Notes: a model not told the origin generated them from the letters alone. A DNA stretch of 36,601 nucleotides from Euryarchaeota archaeon UBA125 (GCA_002502625.1 DAPV01000078.1:1-36601), one strand, 5' to 3'; numbered from the stretch's first letter, positions 1 to 9,568 are shown. Numbers and translations are program-made.

Positions 1-1794
1 GGTGAATGTCACTCATTTGAAATTTCAATCAGAAAATATCACGGAGACGGAGAAGTAATCATTTCTGATTTTAATACCGAGGATGCAGGTGGAAATTTCT
101 ACGTAGAATATGATTTAAGCAATTTAGGTGGAGAGAGTTCATTACCATTCAATGTTTTATTACCTAGAGATTCGATTTCTACTTTTTCTGTAAATGTTTG
201 TGCTAACGAATGGGCAGAGGCAGGTAAAACACATCTAATGGGCATAGATGTAAGTCTAGTGGAAGATCTATCTATTGGCGATGATATCGAATTATCGACT
301 ACTATTTCTGCCATTCACGATCTTAGATTGACACTGTTATCTGAAAATGAGTTTGAAGCTAAAAGTGGGGAGAGATATGAATTTAGAATTGCTATTCAAA
401 ATCAAGGAAATATTCTAGAAATAATTGAACCAAAAATCGATGGATTCGAAGATAACCCTGGTATTGGAATTCTATTTGCAGAGGATTCTCCTGAAACATT
501 AAATCCAGGTGAAAGTGCTGACTTAGTTGGATATGTAGAAGTGAACGATTATGCAATAGCAGGTTTGAATATTATCAAATTATCACTCAATGATGAATCA
601 CCAGAAATTGAAATGAGAATAATTATCCCATTAAGAATTGACATGGAAATCGAATTATTAGGTGGGAATTATGGAGAATTAGAATTAGATGGAGATATTA
701 CTTGGACATTTTTGATATCAAATAGCGGAAATGATGTAGATAGAGCATTTCTAACCCTTCATGAAGAAGGAGATGAGGGTATTGAAGTTCTCGGGAATTC
801 TCAACCTTTACCTGGTTTCATAATTTCTCTCCATGAAGGAAGTTTAGTGGATAATGAACTTGGAGCGAGTATAGGAATAGATTCTATGGGTAAAATCATG
901 TTAGGATCAATCGATGCAGGTGATGAAAGAATTGTGAGAGTACACGTGGTTGTTGATGATGTAGATTTACCCGCTATCAATACTCAAAAATTTGGAATAA
1001 AAATTAATTCAGAGCATGGTGGGAAATCAGAAGGTGGAGATCAAGATTCAACAATAGGATGGATTGGGCCAGATTATGATGAAAATGAACAAATTCTACT
1101 AGTTGAATTCAAAGCATTAGATCTTCAATTTGGAGAAATTACGCAAACTAAATTTGGAGATCAAGTTGATATTACAGCGGAATTAATCAATGAAGGTAAT
1201 TTGAATGGAGAAAATATTGTCATTATTGCTTGTCCAAACGTCAGTCCTACCATGCTATCTTTAGCCGGGTGTTCGAGCGGAGAAGTAAAATCCACTATCC
1301 CTAGTATTACTGAAATGAATGGAGGAGAGTCGGGAAGTAGAAGAATTACCATCAGGATAGACGGGACTGAATCTGTAGATTGGACTCTTCAAATTGATCC
1401 TGACAACAGATTAGTAGACTTAAACCGAGAAAATAATTTAGTTTCCATAACTATAGAAGTAGAGGAAAATAGTGGTATTTTTGGAGGATTTGTTAATTCC
1501 TCAGATGGAGATATGATGAATATTATAATAGCCGGATTAGCAACAATAATTGGAACATTAATGCTCATGGTATTACTAATTAGAAGTAGAAAAAGAAGTT
1601 TCAGAAAAGACCCATGGGTAAAAGAATCGCGTGCATGGGCCACTAATGATATCCCTAGTGCACCTCCTTTAAACTCTAATTCTGTACCAATCCCGCCGGG
1701 ACTTCCGATTAACTCACCTACACAAAATCAAAATGATCCATATTCAGATCTAGATGAAATGAACATAGGTGACCTACTAGGTGACCTTCTTTGA
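1..1794 (+). CDS. Membrane-anchored surface protein with Ig-like (CARDB/NEW3-type) repeats, 5' partial
   Basis: The reading frame is open from base 1, so the N-terminus lies outside the window. The first internal Met is at 238. The visible part is mostly acidic, beta-rich sequence with repeated phrases such as IQNQGN, LISNSGN and ELINEGN, typical of CARDB/NEW3-like Ig-fold repeats in archaeal cell-surface proteins. Near the C-terminus (about bases 1510-1590) is one strongly hydrophobic helix followed by RSRKR, which fits a stop-transfer anchor with the repeats outside the cell. The cytoplasmic tail is Pro/Asn/Ser-rich and ends DLLGDLL. No catalytic motif is visible. A role in adhesion or the cell envelope is inferred. 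It probably shares a transcript with the next gene, 31 bases downstream. Confidence 0.7.
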   Translation, partial: GECHSFEISIRKYHGDGEVIISDFNTEDAGGNFYVEYDLSNLGGESSLPFNVLLPRDSISTFSVNVCANEWAEAGKTHLMGIDVSLVEDLSIGDDIELSTTISAIHDLRLTLLSENEFEAKSGERYEFRIAIQNQGNILEIIEPKIDGFEDNPGIGILFAEDSPETLNPGESADLVGYVEVNDYAIAGLNIIKLSLNDESPEIEMRIIIPLRIDMEIELLGGNYGELELDGDITWTFLISNSGNDVDRAFLTLHEEGDEGIEVLGNSQPLPGFIISLHEGSLVDNELGASIGIDSMGKIMLGSIDAGDERIVRVHVVVDDVDLPAINTQKFGIKINSEHGGKSEGGDQDSTIGWIGPDYDENEQILLVEFKALDLQFGEITQTKFGDQVDITAELINEGNLNGENIVIIACPNVSPTMLSLAGCSSGEVKSTIPSITEMNGGESGSRRITIRIDGTESVDWTLQIDPDNRLVDLNRENNLVSITIEVEENSGIFGGFVNSSDGDMMNIIIAGLATIIGTLMLMVLLIRSRKRSFRKDPWVKESRAWATNDIPSAPPLNSNSVPIPPGLPINSPTQNQNDPYSDLDEMNIGDLLGDLL

Positions 1795-1825
1795 GCGAAG
1801 GAGCAATACACACTAACCAACACGG

Positions 1826-2752
1826 ATGCTCATGTCAGAGGTCGCAGACGCTGACTGGGTGCATGGAAGATCCGAATGGTGGAGAAGTACTGCAGGTAAA
1901 TCTCCAACTAAATCATACGGGGCATTTGGAGCCCTAGTTGATGAAGGAGTTAAATCAAAACCAGTTCCTTTTCAATTCCCTTGGGAAATTTTACCTTCAA
2001 GTGAATGGAAACTAGCAGATTCAAAAACAGGGGGAAAGGGATGGATTAGACAGAGATTCAAACCACCTGCTCGAAGTATCTTATTACCCTGTTCTTGGTC
2101 TATTTTCTTCTTGATAGTAACAATTGTCCCTCTTGTTTTTTCTGGACAAAGTCCTAATGATCAATTTGCTTCATTAATTCTATTTATGTCTACGTGGAGT
2201 TTGTTGTATATTCCAGCATGGATGGCCCTAAATGAAATGCCAAGAGGTGGAGGATGGTTAATTGGGAGAAATACAATCCTCTATTTTTCAACAGGAATAA
2301 TATTTTTCTTGTTACATATTTTGATTAATCCTATAATAGGATGGATTTCATATTCATTTTTCTGTTTAGCTTGGTTTTCTCAAATTCTTAGGTTCCAAAA
2401 TGGGTTTAAAGTTCCCTCAAATAGGTGGATTCTTCCATTTGAAAAATCTGAATGGCGAAAAGAAGTATTAGGAGAGAATTGGAAGATTGATTCAGTGAAA
2501 TGGAGAAATGGACCTCTAGCCATTCATTCACAAATTAATGGACTAGAATTACATGGGACAAGTAGATCAGGTGAACGATTCATAGCACTTCATTTTCATG
2601 GCAAAGAAGGATGGTTAAACGATCCATTTACTAGGCAAATGGAATCGGAAAAAATCCATAATTTCCTTAATTCACCCCCAGTTAAATCTGAAGGTAAAAT
2701 GTGGAATGACAGATTTCTTCAGAAAATCAGGAAATCAAATGAGTCTGAATAG
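1826..2752 (+). CDS. Hypothetical multi-pass membrane protein
   Basis: I do not recognise a family. The protein of about 308 aa has a W-rich soluble N-terminus (residues 1-85) and roughly four hydrophobic segments between residues 88 and 195. A C-terminal soluble domain of about 110 residues follows, with ELHGTSRSGERF and FHGKEGW. The start could be the ATG at 1826 or the one two codons later at 1832; no well-spaced ribosome site decides between them. The gene ends in TAG, which shows that TAG is an ordinary stop codon in this genome. It lies between the surface protein and the GDPD-like gene, 8 bases before the latter, so cotranscription is likely. Confidence 0.55.
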   Translation: MLMSEVADADWVHGRSEWWRSTAGKSPTKSYGAFGALVDEGVKSKPVPFQFPWEILPSSEWKLADSKTGGKGWIRQRFKPPARSILLPCSWSIFFLIVTIVPLVFSGQSPNDQFASLILFMSTWSLLYIPAWMALNEMPRGGGWLIGRNTILYFSTGIIFFLLHILINPIIGWISYSFFCLAWFSQILRFQNGFKVPSNRWILPFEKSEWRKEVLGENWKIDSVKWRNGPLAIHSQINGLELHGTSRSGERFIALHFHGKEGWLNDPFTRQMESEKIHNFLNSPPVKSEGKMWNDRFLQKIRKSNESE

Positions 2753-2760
2753 GTGATAAA

Positions 2761-3891
2761 ATGGAAAGCAAATGGATACAGCCTCCTCAGAATAGTATTG
2801 ATGCTATAGCACATGGGATGACATATTCGGATGGTTCGGAATTTGATGTAAGGCTAACTGTAGATGGAGAGTTAGCACTTCATCATAATGCTAAGATCGA
2901 ACTTGAAGGACAAAAAGAAGGATTATTTCCTTATGTTGAGCAAAATCACTCTGATGATTTACGTGCAGCAGGTTTCGATATATTCTCAGAATTAATTGAA
3001 GATTCTAGAGTTAAATCATCTTGGATTAATGGCTGCTCTACCGCATGTATCGAGATTAAACGCCCTCATCCAAGAGCAAAAATTGCTGGAACTTATTTTA
3101 GTAGAAACGGAATGACCGAGCACGTTTCTGAGATAATGAAGAATATTGATAATCAATTGTCTCCACTTGATATTCCTGAGAGAAATACTGTCATAATCTC
3201 GTTTGATCCAAAGACGATGATTGCTCACAAATTATCAAAAATTTCCCTCCCAGCTACTCCTATCAATCCATCAATCAGGCCATGGGGGCCTGCACCAATT
3301 CGTAGAGCTATGGCTCTTCCTTCATATGGAAAGAGAACTGTCGCAGGAATGGTAGAACATTGGCAAGAAATCGGGGCACCCTTACTTCCATTAGCATTCA
3401 AACATCTACATTCATGGTCAAAATTCCTTCACCTTGGGAGGGCATATTCATTCAAAGGAAAATCTCTAACAAAATTAAATCAGAAACGCAGGGGATTTCC
3501 GATTCATGTTTGGCCCACTCCAATGGAAATAGAAAAAGACATAATTTCAGGGGGGTTCACAGCCCTAAGTGATCTAATGGATCCTTCAATTCTTAGGACT
3601 CCTAAGGGGCAAACTCGTTGGTTAAAGCCTGGAACTCAACCATTGAGTGATGAGTTAGAGGAAAAAATGAATGGACTTTCTAATGAACAAAATGCAAAAG
3701 TCCTCCATGAACTAGCAAGTGAAAGACCGACGTGGGAAAATTTAGACATGAAAGAAAGGCAAGAAATGATTGACAGATTAGGAAAGAAATTATCATGGCC
3801 TAAAATTCAAGCCGATGAAGGATCTCCGCCTTGGGAGATTCCTAGATTCATTGGGCATAGAGGAGCAGGGAAGACATTTAGAGAAGGCTGA
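2761..3891 (+). CDS. Glycerophosphodiester phosphodiesterase-like protein, apparently circularly permuted
   Basis: GDPD enzymes are TIM barrels that hydrolyse glycerophosphodiesters using an N-terminal HRG, an ExD pair and a following His. Here the N-terminus begins directly at PQNS (the usual PENT segment), followed by EFDVRLT.DGE (E27, D29), the HHN equivalent of HHD (H41/H42), IEIK (97-100), VIISFDP (144-150) and the closing HVWPTP...GGFTALSDLMDP (249-274). The expected N-terminal HRG strand is missing. IGHRGAGKTF occurs instead at residues 364-373, just before the stop, after an extra segment of about 90 residues. In-frame sequence upstream is closed by TGA at 2746, so no missing strand lies there. 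A GGTGATAAA ribosome site precedes the ATG. All catalytic residues remain, so activity is plausible; the substrate is unknown. Confidence 0.75.
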   Translation: MESKWIQPPQNSIDAIAHGMTYSDGSEFDVRLTVDGELALHHNAKIELEGQKEGLFPYVEQNHSDDLRAAGFDIFSELIEDSRVKSSWINGCSTACIEIKRPHPRAKIAGTYFSRNGMTEHVSEIMKNIDNQLSPLDIPERNTVIISFDPKTMIAHKLSKISLPATPINPSIRPWGPAPIRRAMALPSYGKRTVAGMVEHWQEIGAPLLPLAFKHLHSWSKFLHLGRAYSFKGKSLTKLNQKRRGFPIHVWPTPMEIEKDIISGGFTALSDLMDPSILRTPKGQTRWLKPGTQPLSDELEEKMNGLSNEQNAKVLHELASERPTWENLDMKERQEMIDRLGKKLSWPKIQADEGSPPWEIPRFIGHRGAGKTFREG

Positions 3892-5055
3892 TTACAATCT
3901 TCTGACAGGTTGATCACGAGCGATATATTTCGGACGATATATTGGAACTCCTTTTCCATTTCTTGCCTTTCTTTCATCAACAATTTGTGCAGAGATTCCA
4001 ATTACTCGAGCCCATCCAAAGAAAGTAGTATAGTATTCAGGTTTTCTGAATCCAGCATTATGGAGTAATGTACCAGAAACGAGATCAACGTTAGCATTAG
4101 GATTACTAATTTTAGGATTCTCTCCCAATACTCTAGGAGCAACCTCTCTGAGGGTTCTGACAGTAGCAAATAATGGATCATCAGGACATACCTCTTCTCC
4201 AATTTTCATCTGAACAGTTGCTCTAGGATCTTCAGCTCGAAGTACTGCATGTCCAAACCCAAATATTGGTCTTTTAGCAGCAAGTTCTCCTCTCACAAAA
4301 GATTCAACTTCATCAGGATCTGATGTTCCAACCTTTTGAACAAACTCTAGACAGGACTGGTTTGCACGTCCATGAAGAGGGCCACTCAAAGCATTCATGG
4401 CCGAAGCAATAGATGCAAAAAGACTAGATTGACTTGATGCAACTGCTTTACCTGCAAAAGTAGAGAGATTCCCTCCTCCATGATCCATGTGTAAGACTAA
4501 AAACGAACGAAGAATCCTTTCTGCTCGGATTGCTTCTTCTCCTTCCATTCCTAACATTGAGACAAAATTACCTACCATTCCTAATGATGGATTTGAAGGG
4601 GCCGCTATATCTCCTCTTCCTCCCCTAGACATGAATAATCGAGCCATTAGTTCTGGCATCCATGCTATGAGATTTACTGCATCTGATGAAATATCATTCT
4701 CTTTTTCGGCTCTAGCCAAAGACATAATGCCCATACTAAGCCAATCCATAGGATGACCTTGACCAACACCTATTGAATCAAAAATGTCTAATGAACCAGA
4801 TGGAATTTCTGAACATTTTGCTAAATTTTCTTTCCACATTTTCGATTCATTTTCAGTAGGCATATCCTTATTGAACAATAAAAAGGCAGCATCTTCTGGA
4901 TCAACATTTGAAAGATCAGCAATTGGATATCCCGCATAATGTACACCATCAATAGGATCCACGAAAGACGTCTTACATGTTCCTACAGGAATACCTCGCA
5001 TCCCAGTATCAAGGTGGGAGTCAAGGACTTGGAACAAAATATTCTCGTCACTCAT
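3892..5055 (-). CDS. gltA: Citrate synthase, mitochondrial/si type
   Basis: This enzyme condenses oxaloacetate and acetyl-CoA to citrate, the entry step of the TCA cycle. Conserved elements are SGPLHGRANQ (catalytic H228), GFGHAVLRAEDPRA (H269), NANVDLVSG (Asp at 324) and a C-terminal IYRPKYIA. GHAVLR...DPR, HMDHGGGN and EYYTTFFGWAR resemble the eukaryotic mitochondrial form more than the GFGHRVYK form usual in archaea and many bacteria. The ATG at 5055 is preferred over a TTG two codons upstream (5061) because GAGGG lies at good spacing before the ATG. The stop abuts the stop of the convergent GDPD-like gene. The YkgJ-like gene is divergent, 92 bases away. Confidence 0.9.
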   Translation of the reverse strand: MSDENILFQVLDSHLDTGMRGIPVGTCKTSFVDPIDGVHYAGYPIADLSNVDPEDAAFLLFNKDMPTENESKMWKENLAKCSEIPSGSLDIFDSIGVGQGHPMDWLSMGIMSLARAEKENDISSDAVNLIAWMPELMARLFMSRGGRGDIAAPSNPSLGMVGNFVSMLGMEGEEAIRAERILRSFLVLHMDHGGGNLSTFAGKAVASSQSSLFASIASAMNALSGPLHGRANQSCLEFVQKVGTSDPDEVESFVRGELAAKRPIFGFGHAVLRAEDPRATVQMKIGEEVCPDDPLFATVRTLREVAPRVLGENPKISNPNANVDLVSGTLLHNAGFRKPEYYTTFFGWARVIGISAQIVDERKARNGKGVPIYRPKYIARDQPVRRL

Positions 5056-5147
5056 GCCCAACCCTCGGTGTTAGATTGGAACCGGACAGTTCCCATCATG
5101 AACCCTTTGGATATATTCTCATCAAAATTTTCCGTGAAGTTTGTACC

Positions 5148-5627
5148 ATGAAGATGATTCGACAATATGTGGGACGAAAGAGACCAGAATGGTGGGAGGC
5201 GGGAATTCGCTTTACTTGTCTCCCAAATTGTGGGAGGTGTTGCGATGAACCAGATGGACTTGTATACCTATCTAGAGAAGATGTCATCAGAATTTCAAAC
5301 TATTTTGGAATCGAGGCTGAAAAATGGTTAGAAAGAGATGCTAGACAGACACATGATGGGCGATATGTTCTGAAATCAACCCCTCAAAAGGGAACTTGCA
5401 TCTATATCGGAGAAGACAAAAGTTGCAAGATCCATGGGGTGAAACCTGCGCAATGTTCTGCTTTCCCATTCTGGAATGAAAACGTTCGAGATGATCCTTC
5501 ATGGAGGAAAACCATCGAAATTTGTCCAGGTTTAGTTCATCCAGATGCTATACTGATTGACGGAAATACTATTCTAACACATATTGAAGCTGATGCTCAT
5601 GCAGAACGTGGTTTCAAACAATGGTAA
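5148..5627 (+). CDS. YkgJ-family cysteine-cluster protein
   Basis: A protein of about 159 aa with the YkgJ/UPF0153 signature: CLPNCGRCC near residue 25, then C-x-Y...SCKIHGVKPAQCSAFPFW and a late ICPG Cys. Such proteins are predicted to bind zinc or an Fe-S/iron centre, but the biochemical role is not established. The open frame extends upstream to 4977, but that part overlaps the divergent citrate synthase gene and does not look like the family. I therefore place the start at the ATG at 5148 (a second Met follows at 5154). It ends 4 bases before the convergent DnaA-like gene. Confidence 0.8.
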   Translation: MKMIRQYVGRKRPEWWEAGIRFTCLPNCGRCCDEPDGLVYLSREDVIRISNYFGIEAEKWLERDARQTHDGRYVLKSTPQKGTCIYIGEDKSCKIHGVKPAQCSAFPFWNENVRDDPSWRKTIEICPGLVHPDAILIDGNTILTHIEADAHAERGFKQW

Positions 5628-5631
5628 GAGA

Positions 5632-7329
5632 TTAAATCGGCATCTTTACTCTACGTTTTCGAAGGCGAGATGTTCCTCTTGATGAGGCTTCACTTTGATG
5701 ATTAGCTATCTGTCCTGGAGCAGGTTTGAGAATTGGATATTGAATTTCCACAGTTATTTCAGATGGATCAAAGGGTTCAATCGAACCTATTTCTTCACCA
5801 AGTGGTGTTTCAGAAATTGTTTCTAATTGCCCTTCTAATGCCAATAATCGATCCGTTAGAGCAACTATGTCACCTGGAGTAGTTGACGACATTCTATCTT
5901 GAATAATTGATAACTCTCTTTCAATTTCATGAAGTGCATATCTACGACGATGTAGTTCACTTTCTGCATCAAAGAAACGACTCTCTATTTGGCCTCCCAA
6001 CATATTCGATATCCCAGATGAGGGTTTTGAAGAAGGTCTTGGAGAAGTTGGAATGAGACGTCCATTAGGAAGTTCCTTGTTAGAAGGAACCCATTGATCA
6101 TCTTCATTTGCATCTAGATTACTAACAAGTTCTACGTCTGGATTGAAGCCCTTAGGTAAAACATCATCTAGAACCTCTTCGACTAATTTTTTACCAATTA
6201 AATCAGGATTCCATTCACTTTGAAAATTAGATCTTGGTGAAAGACTACGGCCATCTAACAATATAGAGACGTCTCTATCATCCACAGGTATGAAACCCTC
6301 TGAAATAGAGGATAGAACCACTTGAAGAGCATTCAAAGATCCTGCCCATGTAGGAGAATGTATCACAATTGATGACAAAATTCTCTCATCGATTGAGGCA
6401 CCTTCTGCAATACTTCGTCTCCTAAGATATGCTATGAGTGTAGGAATACTTGGATCTTCTAATGTTCCAATTGCTGCTCCTGTCAAAACTCGACGTAAAT
6501 TACTGGTGGGAACTGATTCGAGTATTTCTAGTGAACGAGTTGTGCAAATAATCTGTATCCCATGATCAATAGCAATATGGAGGAGTCTGCCTAAAGAATC
6601 ATCTGTTCCATTAGTGACAATCTCGTGAACATCATCAACTAATATAGCACCCGCTTGGCGAAATGCTTCTTCACAATCAGATGGACAATTATCGAGAGTC
6701 GAACCATCGATTCGGAATATACTACGATGTGGCATTACACTCTGAAGACTATCACCTATAGCAGATATAAAATGAGTTTTACCTGTTCCTGAACCTCCAA
6801 CTACAACAAATGGATTGAGTCTTTGCCCCGGTTCTTCCATAATCATATCTGCAGCCCTTGCAACTGCATGATTTTCTGGTGAGGTATGCCAACGAGACCA
6901 AGATAACATTGAACGTGGTTGATGAATAAGGGGCCAAGTGAAAGTAGGTTCAATACTTAGAGGACTAATTGTATGTTCAGATTCATCCTCTGAGGTTTTA
7001 GCTGATTCTATACCACGTTGTTCATCAAGAACTTGCCTCCATAACAAACGACCTGGAATATTTATTGAGGGTTGATTAGATGCACTTTCACGAAGACGAC
7101 GTATTCCATCTAAAACAAAATCAGTAGTATCTTCTTCCCCAAAGAGTCTTTTTTCTGCACCTTGAGGATCTGAACGACCAAGAAGATCATCTACACTTGA
7201 AAGCCCACGTGGGCCAGAACGTCTTTGGATATAATGTTCCAAAGACGGAGACGCTAATTTTTGCTCGGTGGGTTCTTCACCCAGTCTTTCCTTTGCTATC
7301 CTAACAACATCAGATAACTTTCTACTCAT
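5632..7329 (-). CDS. DnaA-like AAA+ ATPase without the DNA-binding domain IV
   Basis: The central region (about 140-385) matches the AAA+ core of bacterial DnaA. SPENHAVARAADMIMEEPG...NPF corresponds to the DnaA N-linker. GGSGTGKTH (178-186) is Walker A, ILVDDVH (229-235) Walker B, IICTTRS (259-265) sensor 1, and SNLRRVLTG (277-284) occupies the box VII region. Differences from DnaA: the stretch between Walker A and B is shorter, where DnaA has its initiator-specific helices. The sensor-2 Arg of RELEGAL is missing (GSLNALQ, 330-336). No domain IV helix-turn-helix follows. The C-terminal part holds a predicted coiled coil (about 455-500) and a basic tail (RLRKRRVK). It overlaps the DUF835 gene by ATGA, so the two are translationally coupled. 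A replication role is not shown; archaea normally use Orc1/Cdc6. Confidence 0.75.
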   Translation of the reverse strand: MSRKLSDVVRIAKERLGEEPTEQKLASPSLEHYIQRRSGPRGLSSVDDLLGRSDPQGAEKRLFGEEDTTDFVLDGIRRLRESASNQPSINIPGRLLWRQVLDEQRGIESAKTSEDESEHTISPLSIEPTFTWPLIHQPRSMLSWSRWHTSPENHAVARAADMIMEEPGQRLNPFVVVGGSGTGKTHFISAIGDSLQSVMPHRSIFRIDGSTLDNCPSDCEEAFRQAGAILVDDVHEIVTNGTDDSLGRLLHIAIDHGIQIICTTRSLEILESVPTSNLRRVLTGAAIGTLEDPSIPTLIAYLRRRSIAEGASIDERILSSIVIHSPTWAGSLNALQVVLSSISEGFIPVDDRDVSILLDGRSLSPRSNFQSEWNPDLIGKKLVEEVLDDVLPKGFNPDVELVSNLDANEDDQWVPSNKELPNGRLIPTSPRPSSKPSSGISNMLGGQIESRFFDAESELHRRRYALHEIERELSIIQDRMSSTTPGDIVALTDRLLALEGQLETISETPLGEEIGSIEPFDPSEITVEIQYPILKPAPGQIANHQSEASSRGTSRLRKRRVKMPI

Positions 7330-9371
7330 GAAGAATCCTCCAAATTTTGTAACTGTTGTAATGCTTCGGAGGGTGAACGCTCTACTGTGGACATTATTTC
7401 ACCTATATTTTCCCCCCTCTCAACTAATTTCGCCAAACGGTCATAAAAATTATCAGGGAGTTCAGTTGAATCTAGACTACGTGTTGTTGGAATCGATAAA
7501 TCCCTACGTTGCTTGTGCGTAGCAGAGGCAAATTCCCTTGCAGTGGAAGGGCGATCCATAGTAATAGTGTGAGCCGTTGATTTCTTTGAATTTGAATGAA
7601 TTATTTCGTGACGTCTTTCCTCTTCAAGACTTTTAGGCATCCAAACTTCATCAATTTCACGGGTATTCCTAAGTATATCTGCACCTGAATCATCAATAGA
7701 CTGATGAGTCTTTTGAAAATCAGGAATTTCTTTTCCTTTGGAAGGGATAGCCCCTAGAGACATCGGTTCTTTTGTCTGTTCAACAATCTCTCGCCATCTA
7801 ACAGCAGCATCCCTCAATCCATCTGTTCTAATTTCATGTTCATCTGGAGGTACTACACGTCTAACTCTCGGCTTAGGCTTATGATCAATAGTTGCAGACC
7901 TAGGGCCGATACGTTTGGTTTTTTCCTGTTTAACTCGACGTGGTGAATGAAGTGGTTTGGGGACCAAATTGACTTGAGAAATTTTAATTTCTTGTTCAAT
8001 TTTAGTATCAATAACTTCAATTGTATTTTCAAGAGTAACTTCTTCTGCTCTATTTGAAGATGGTTCAATAGCCCATTCAGGCAAATCAAAATCCTCTAAT
8101 TCTTCAGTGATTTTTTCTTCAATAACTTCGTCTACAATTAATTCATCGATTTTACTATCATTAACTTGGTCCGGAGAAATTGTTGACTCTGACTTCCATT
8201 GATCCATTAATGAACCAATATCTGGACGAATATCTTCAATGGGCTCAGGTAACTTTTCAATATCCGCATCGTTTGAAGGATTTGGATCAGTACTACTAAC
8301 TTCTGGTTCTATTCTTGGCTCAGCGATAGTAGTCATTGCGTGAATAATAAATGGATGCCCTGCTAACTTAGCACTTTGACTCCCCCATAATGCTGCAGTA
8401 TGGGTATCTAACATCTCCATCTCTCTTTGCAACAAAGCTCTTTCCTGAGGGGACATTGCTAACCCATCAATTGGACATAAGAGAAGATCATCAGATTCAG
8501 CAACTAGATCTGTTAAATTCCTTGTAAAATCATAAACTCTATCAAATCCATGTAAACCAATCAAAAATTCTAGACCATCAATAACAACAACCGCACGAGG
8601 ATTAGCAAAGAAGAAATCTTCAATTCGCCTCATTATTCCTTCCAAACTAGGACCTATGTCTCCAGAATTAATTGGCCTTTCAGTCAATCTAACAGATGAA
8701 GATTCATGAATCGCAAATTTACTTCTGAGACGTTCGGGGGGGAGTCGGCTGAACACGAGAATAGGTCGCCCTAAAGAAACTAAATTTGAAGCAATTCCTA
8801 ATACACTATCTGGGATTTCATCATCTACTAACCAACTCTGACCGGGCCCAAATGAGGGGCCTTCTGCTAATACAGGAATCTCGTTTTTAATCTCGAATTG
8901 TATAGATTCTTTATCTCCTCTAGAAAATTCTGATTCAATACTAGTCCATCTACTCTTAGTTCTCCCTAGAGAAATTAAATCTTGATGACGACGATCTGAC
9001 CACCAAGGTTGTTCTTCTAGATTTTGAATATCAGAAGTTAACAATCTAGAATATGGATGTAAATCCATTGACTGAGGTATATGGGAACCTTCATGGACAG
9101 ATATTCTGGCATCATCCATTGCAGATTCATGAAGGCATTTTTCCATTGATTCCTTTCCACCAGTAGATGATGAATCAATATCCATTGCAATAGACATTAT
9201 TGGCATCCCATCTATTATGCCTAAATTTCCTACAAAACCGTTATTTGATGCTCTTTCAATCCTGATATGACCATTGAATCGAGACCGTGTTGCATCCAAC
9301 ATTAGTAGCGCTAAGACTCCAGGGCCACCCCTGCGTCTTTCCACTACTAATCCATCTGGTAGCTCCGCCAT
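7326..9371 (-). CDS. DUF835-domain protein with a long disordered acidic region
   Basis: From the ATG at 9371 the protein is about 681 aa. Residues about 179-325 carry a DUF835 domain: WLVDDEIPDSV, ILVFSRLPPERLRSKF, VVVIDGLEFLIGLHGFDRV and LLLCPIDGLAMSPQERALLQRE. DUF835 is largely archaeal and is often linked to sensory proteins; its biochemical role is unknown. The N-terminal 80 residues (LALLMLDATRSRFNGHIRIER...LGIIDGMPI) weakly suggest a DUF4388/PATAN-type fold. Residues from about 345 on are acidic, Pro-rich and probably unstructured. The frame is open to 9470, but the first 33 codons look unconserved and GAGGG precedes the ATG at 9371. The first start remains possible. The stop overlaps the start of the DnaA-like gene. 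Confidence 0.7.
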   Translation of the reverse strand: MAELPDGLVVERRRGGPGVLALLMLDATRSRFNGHIRIERASNNGFVGNLGIIDGMPIMSIAMDIDSSSTGGKESMEKCLHESAMDDARISVHEGSHIPQSMDLHPYSRLLTSDIQNLEEQPWWSDRRHQDLISLGRTKSRWTSIESEFSRGDKESIQFEIKNEIPVLAEGPSFGPGQSWLVDDEIPDSVLGIASNLVSLGRPILVFSRLPPERLRSKFAIHESSSVRLTERPINSGDIGPSLEGIMRRIEDFFFANPRAVVVIDGLEFLIGLHGFDRVYDFTRNLTDLVAESDDLLLCPIDGLAMSPQERALLQREMEMLDTHTAALWGSQSAKLAGHPFIIHAMTTIAEPRIEPEVSSTDPNPSNDADIEKLPEPIEDIRPDIGSLMDQWKSESTISPDQVNDSKIDELIVDEVIEEKITEELEDFDLPEWAIEPSSNRAEEVTLENTIEVIDTKIEQEIKISQVNLVPKPLHSPRRVKQEKTKRIGPRSATIDHKPKPRVRRVVPPDEHEIRTDGLRDAAVRWREIVEQTKEPMSLGAIPSKGKEIPDFQKTHQSIDDSGADILRNTREIDEVWMPKSLEEERRHEIIHSNSKKSTAHTITMDRPSTAREFASATHKQRRDLSIPTTRSLDSTELPDNFYDRLAKLVERGENIGEIMSTVERSPSEALQQLQNLEDSS

Positions 9372-9568
9372 CACAGAACCCTCATAGGTATGCCTCCTCA
9401 ACCCTTCTTGAACCCCTCTCCTAAATTCACACTCCTGAACCACATTTATTGAAAAACGAAGAATATCCAAAGAAGGTTCAAGCGCTTAGCCTAAATCATA
9501 GAAAATAATGAACAATCATATGCTGGCCAATGTTGCTCTATTCATCAGTAAACACTAGAGGAATAATT

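Noticed and set aside
4977..5147. N-terminal extension of the YkgJ-like gene
   Set aside because: It overlaps the 5' end of citrate synthase and has no family resemblance.
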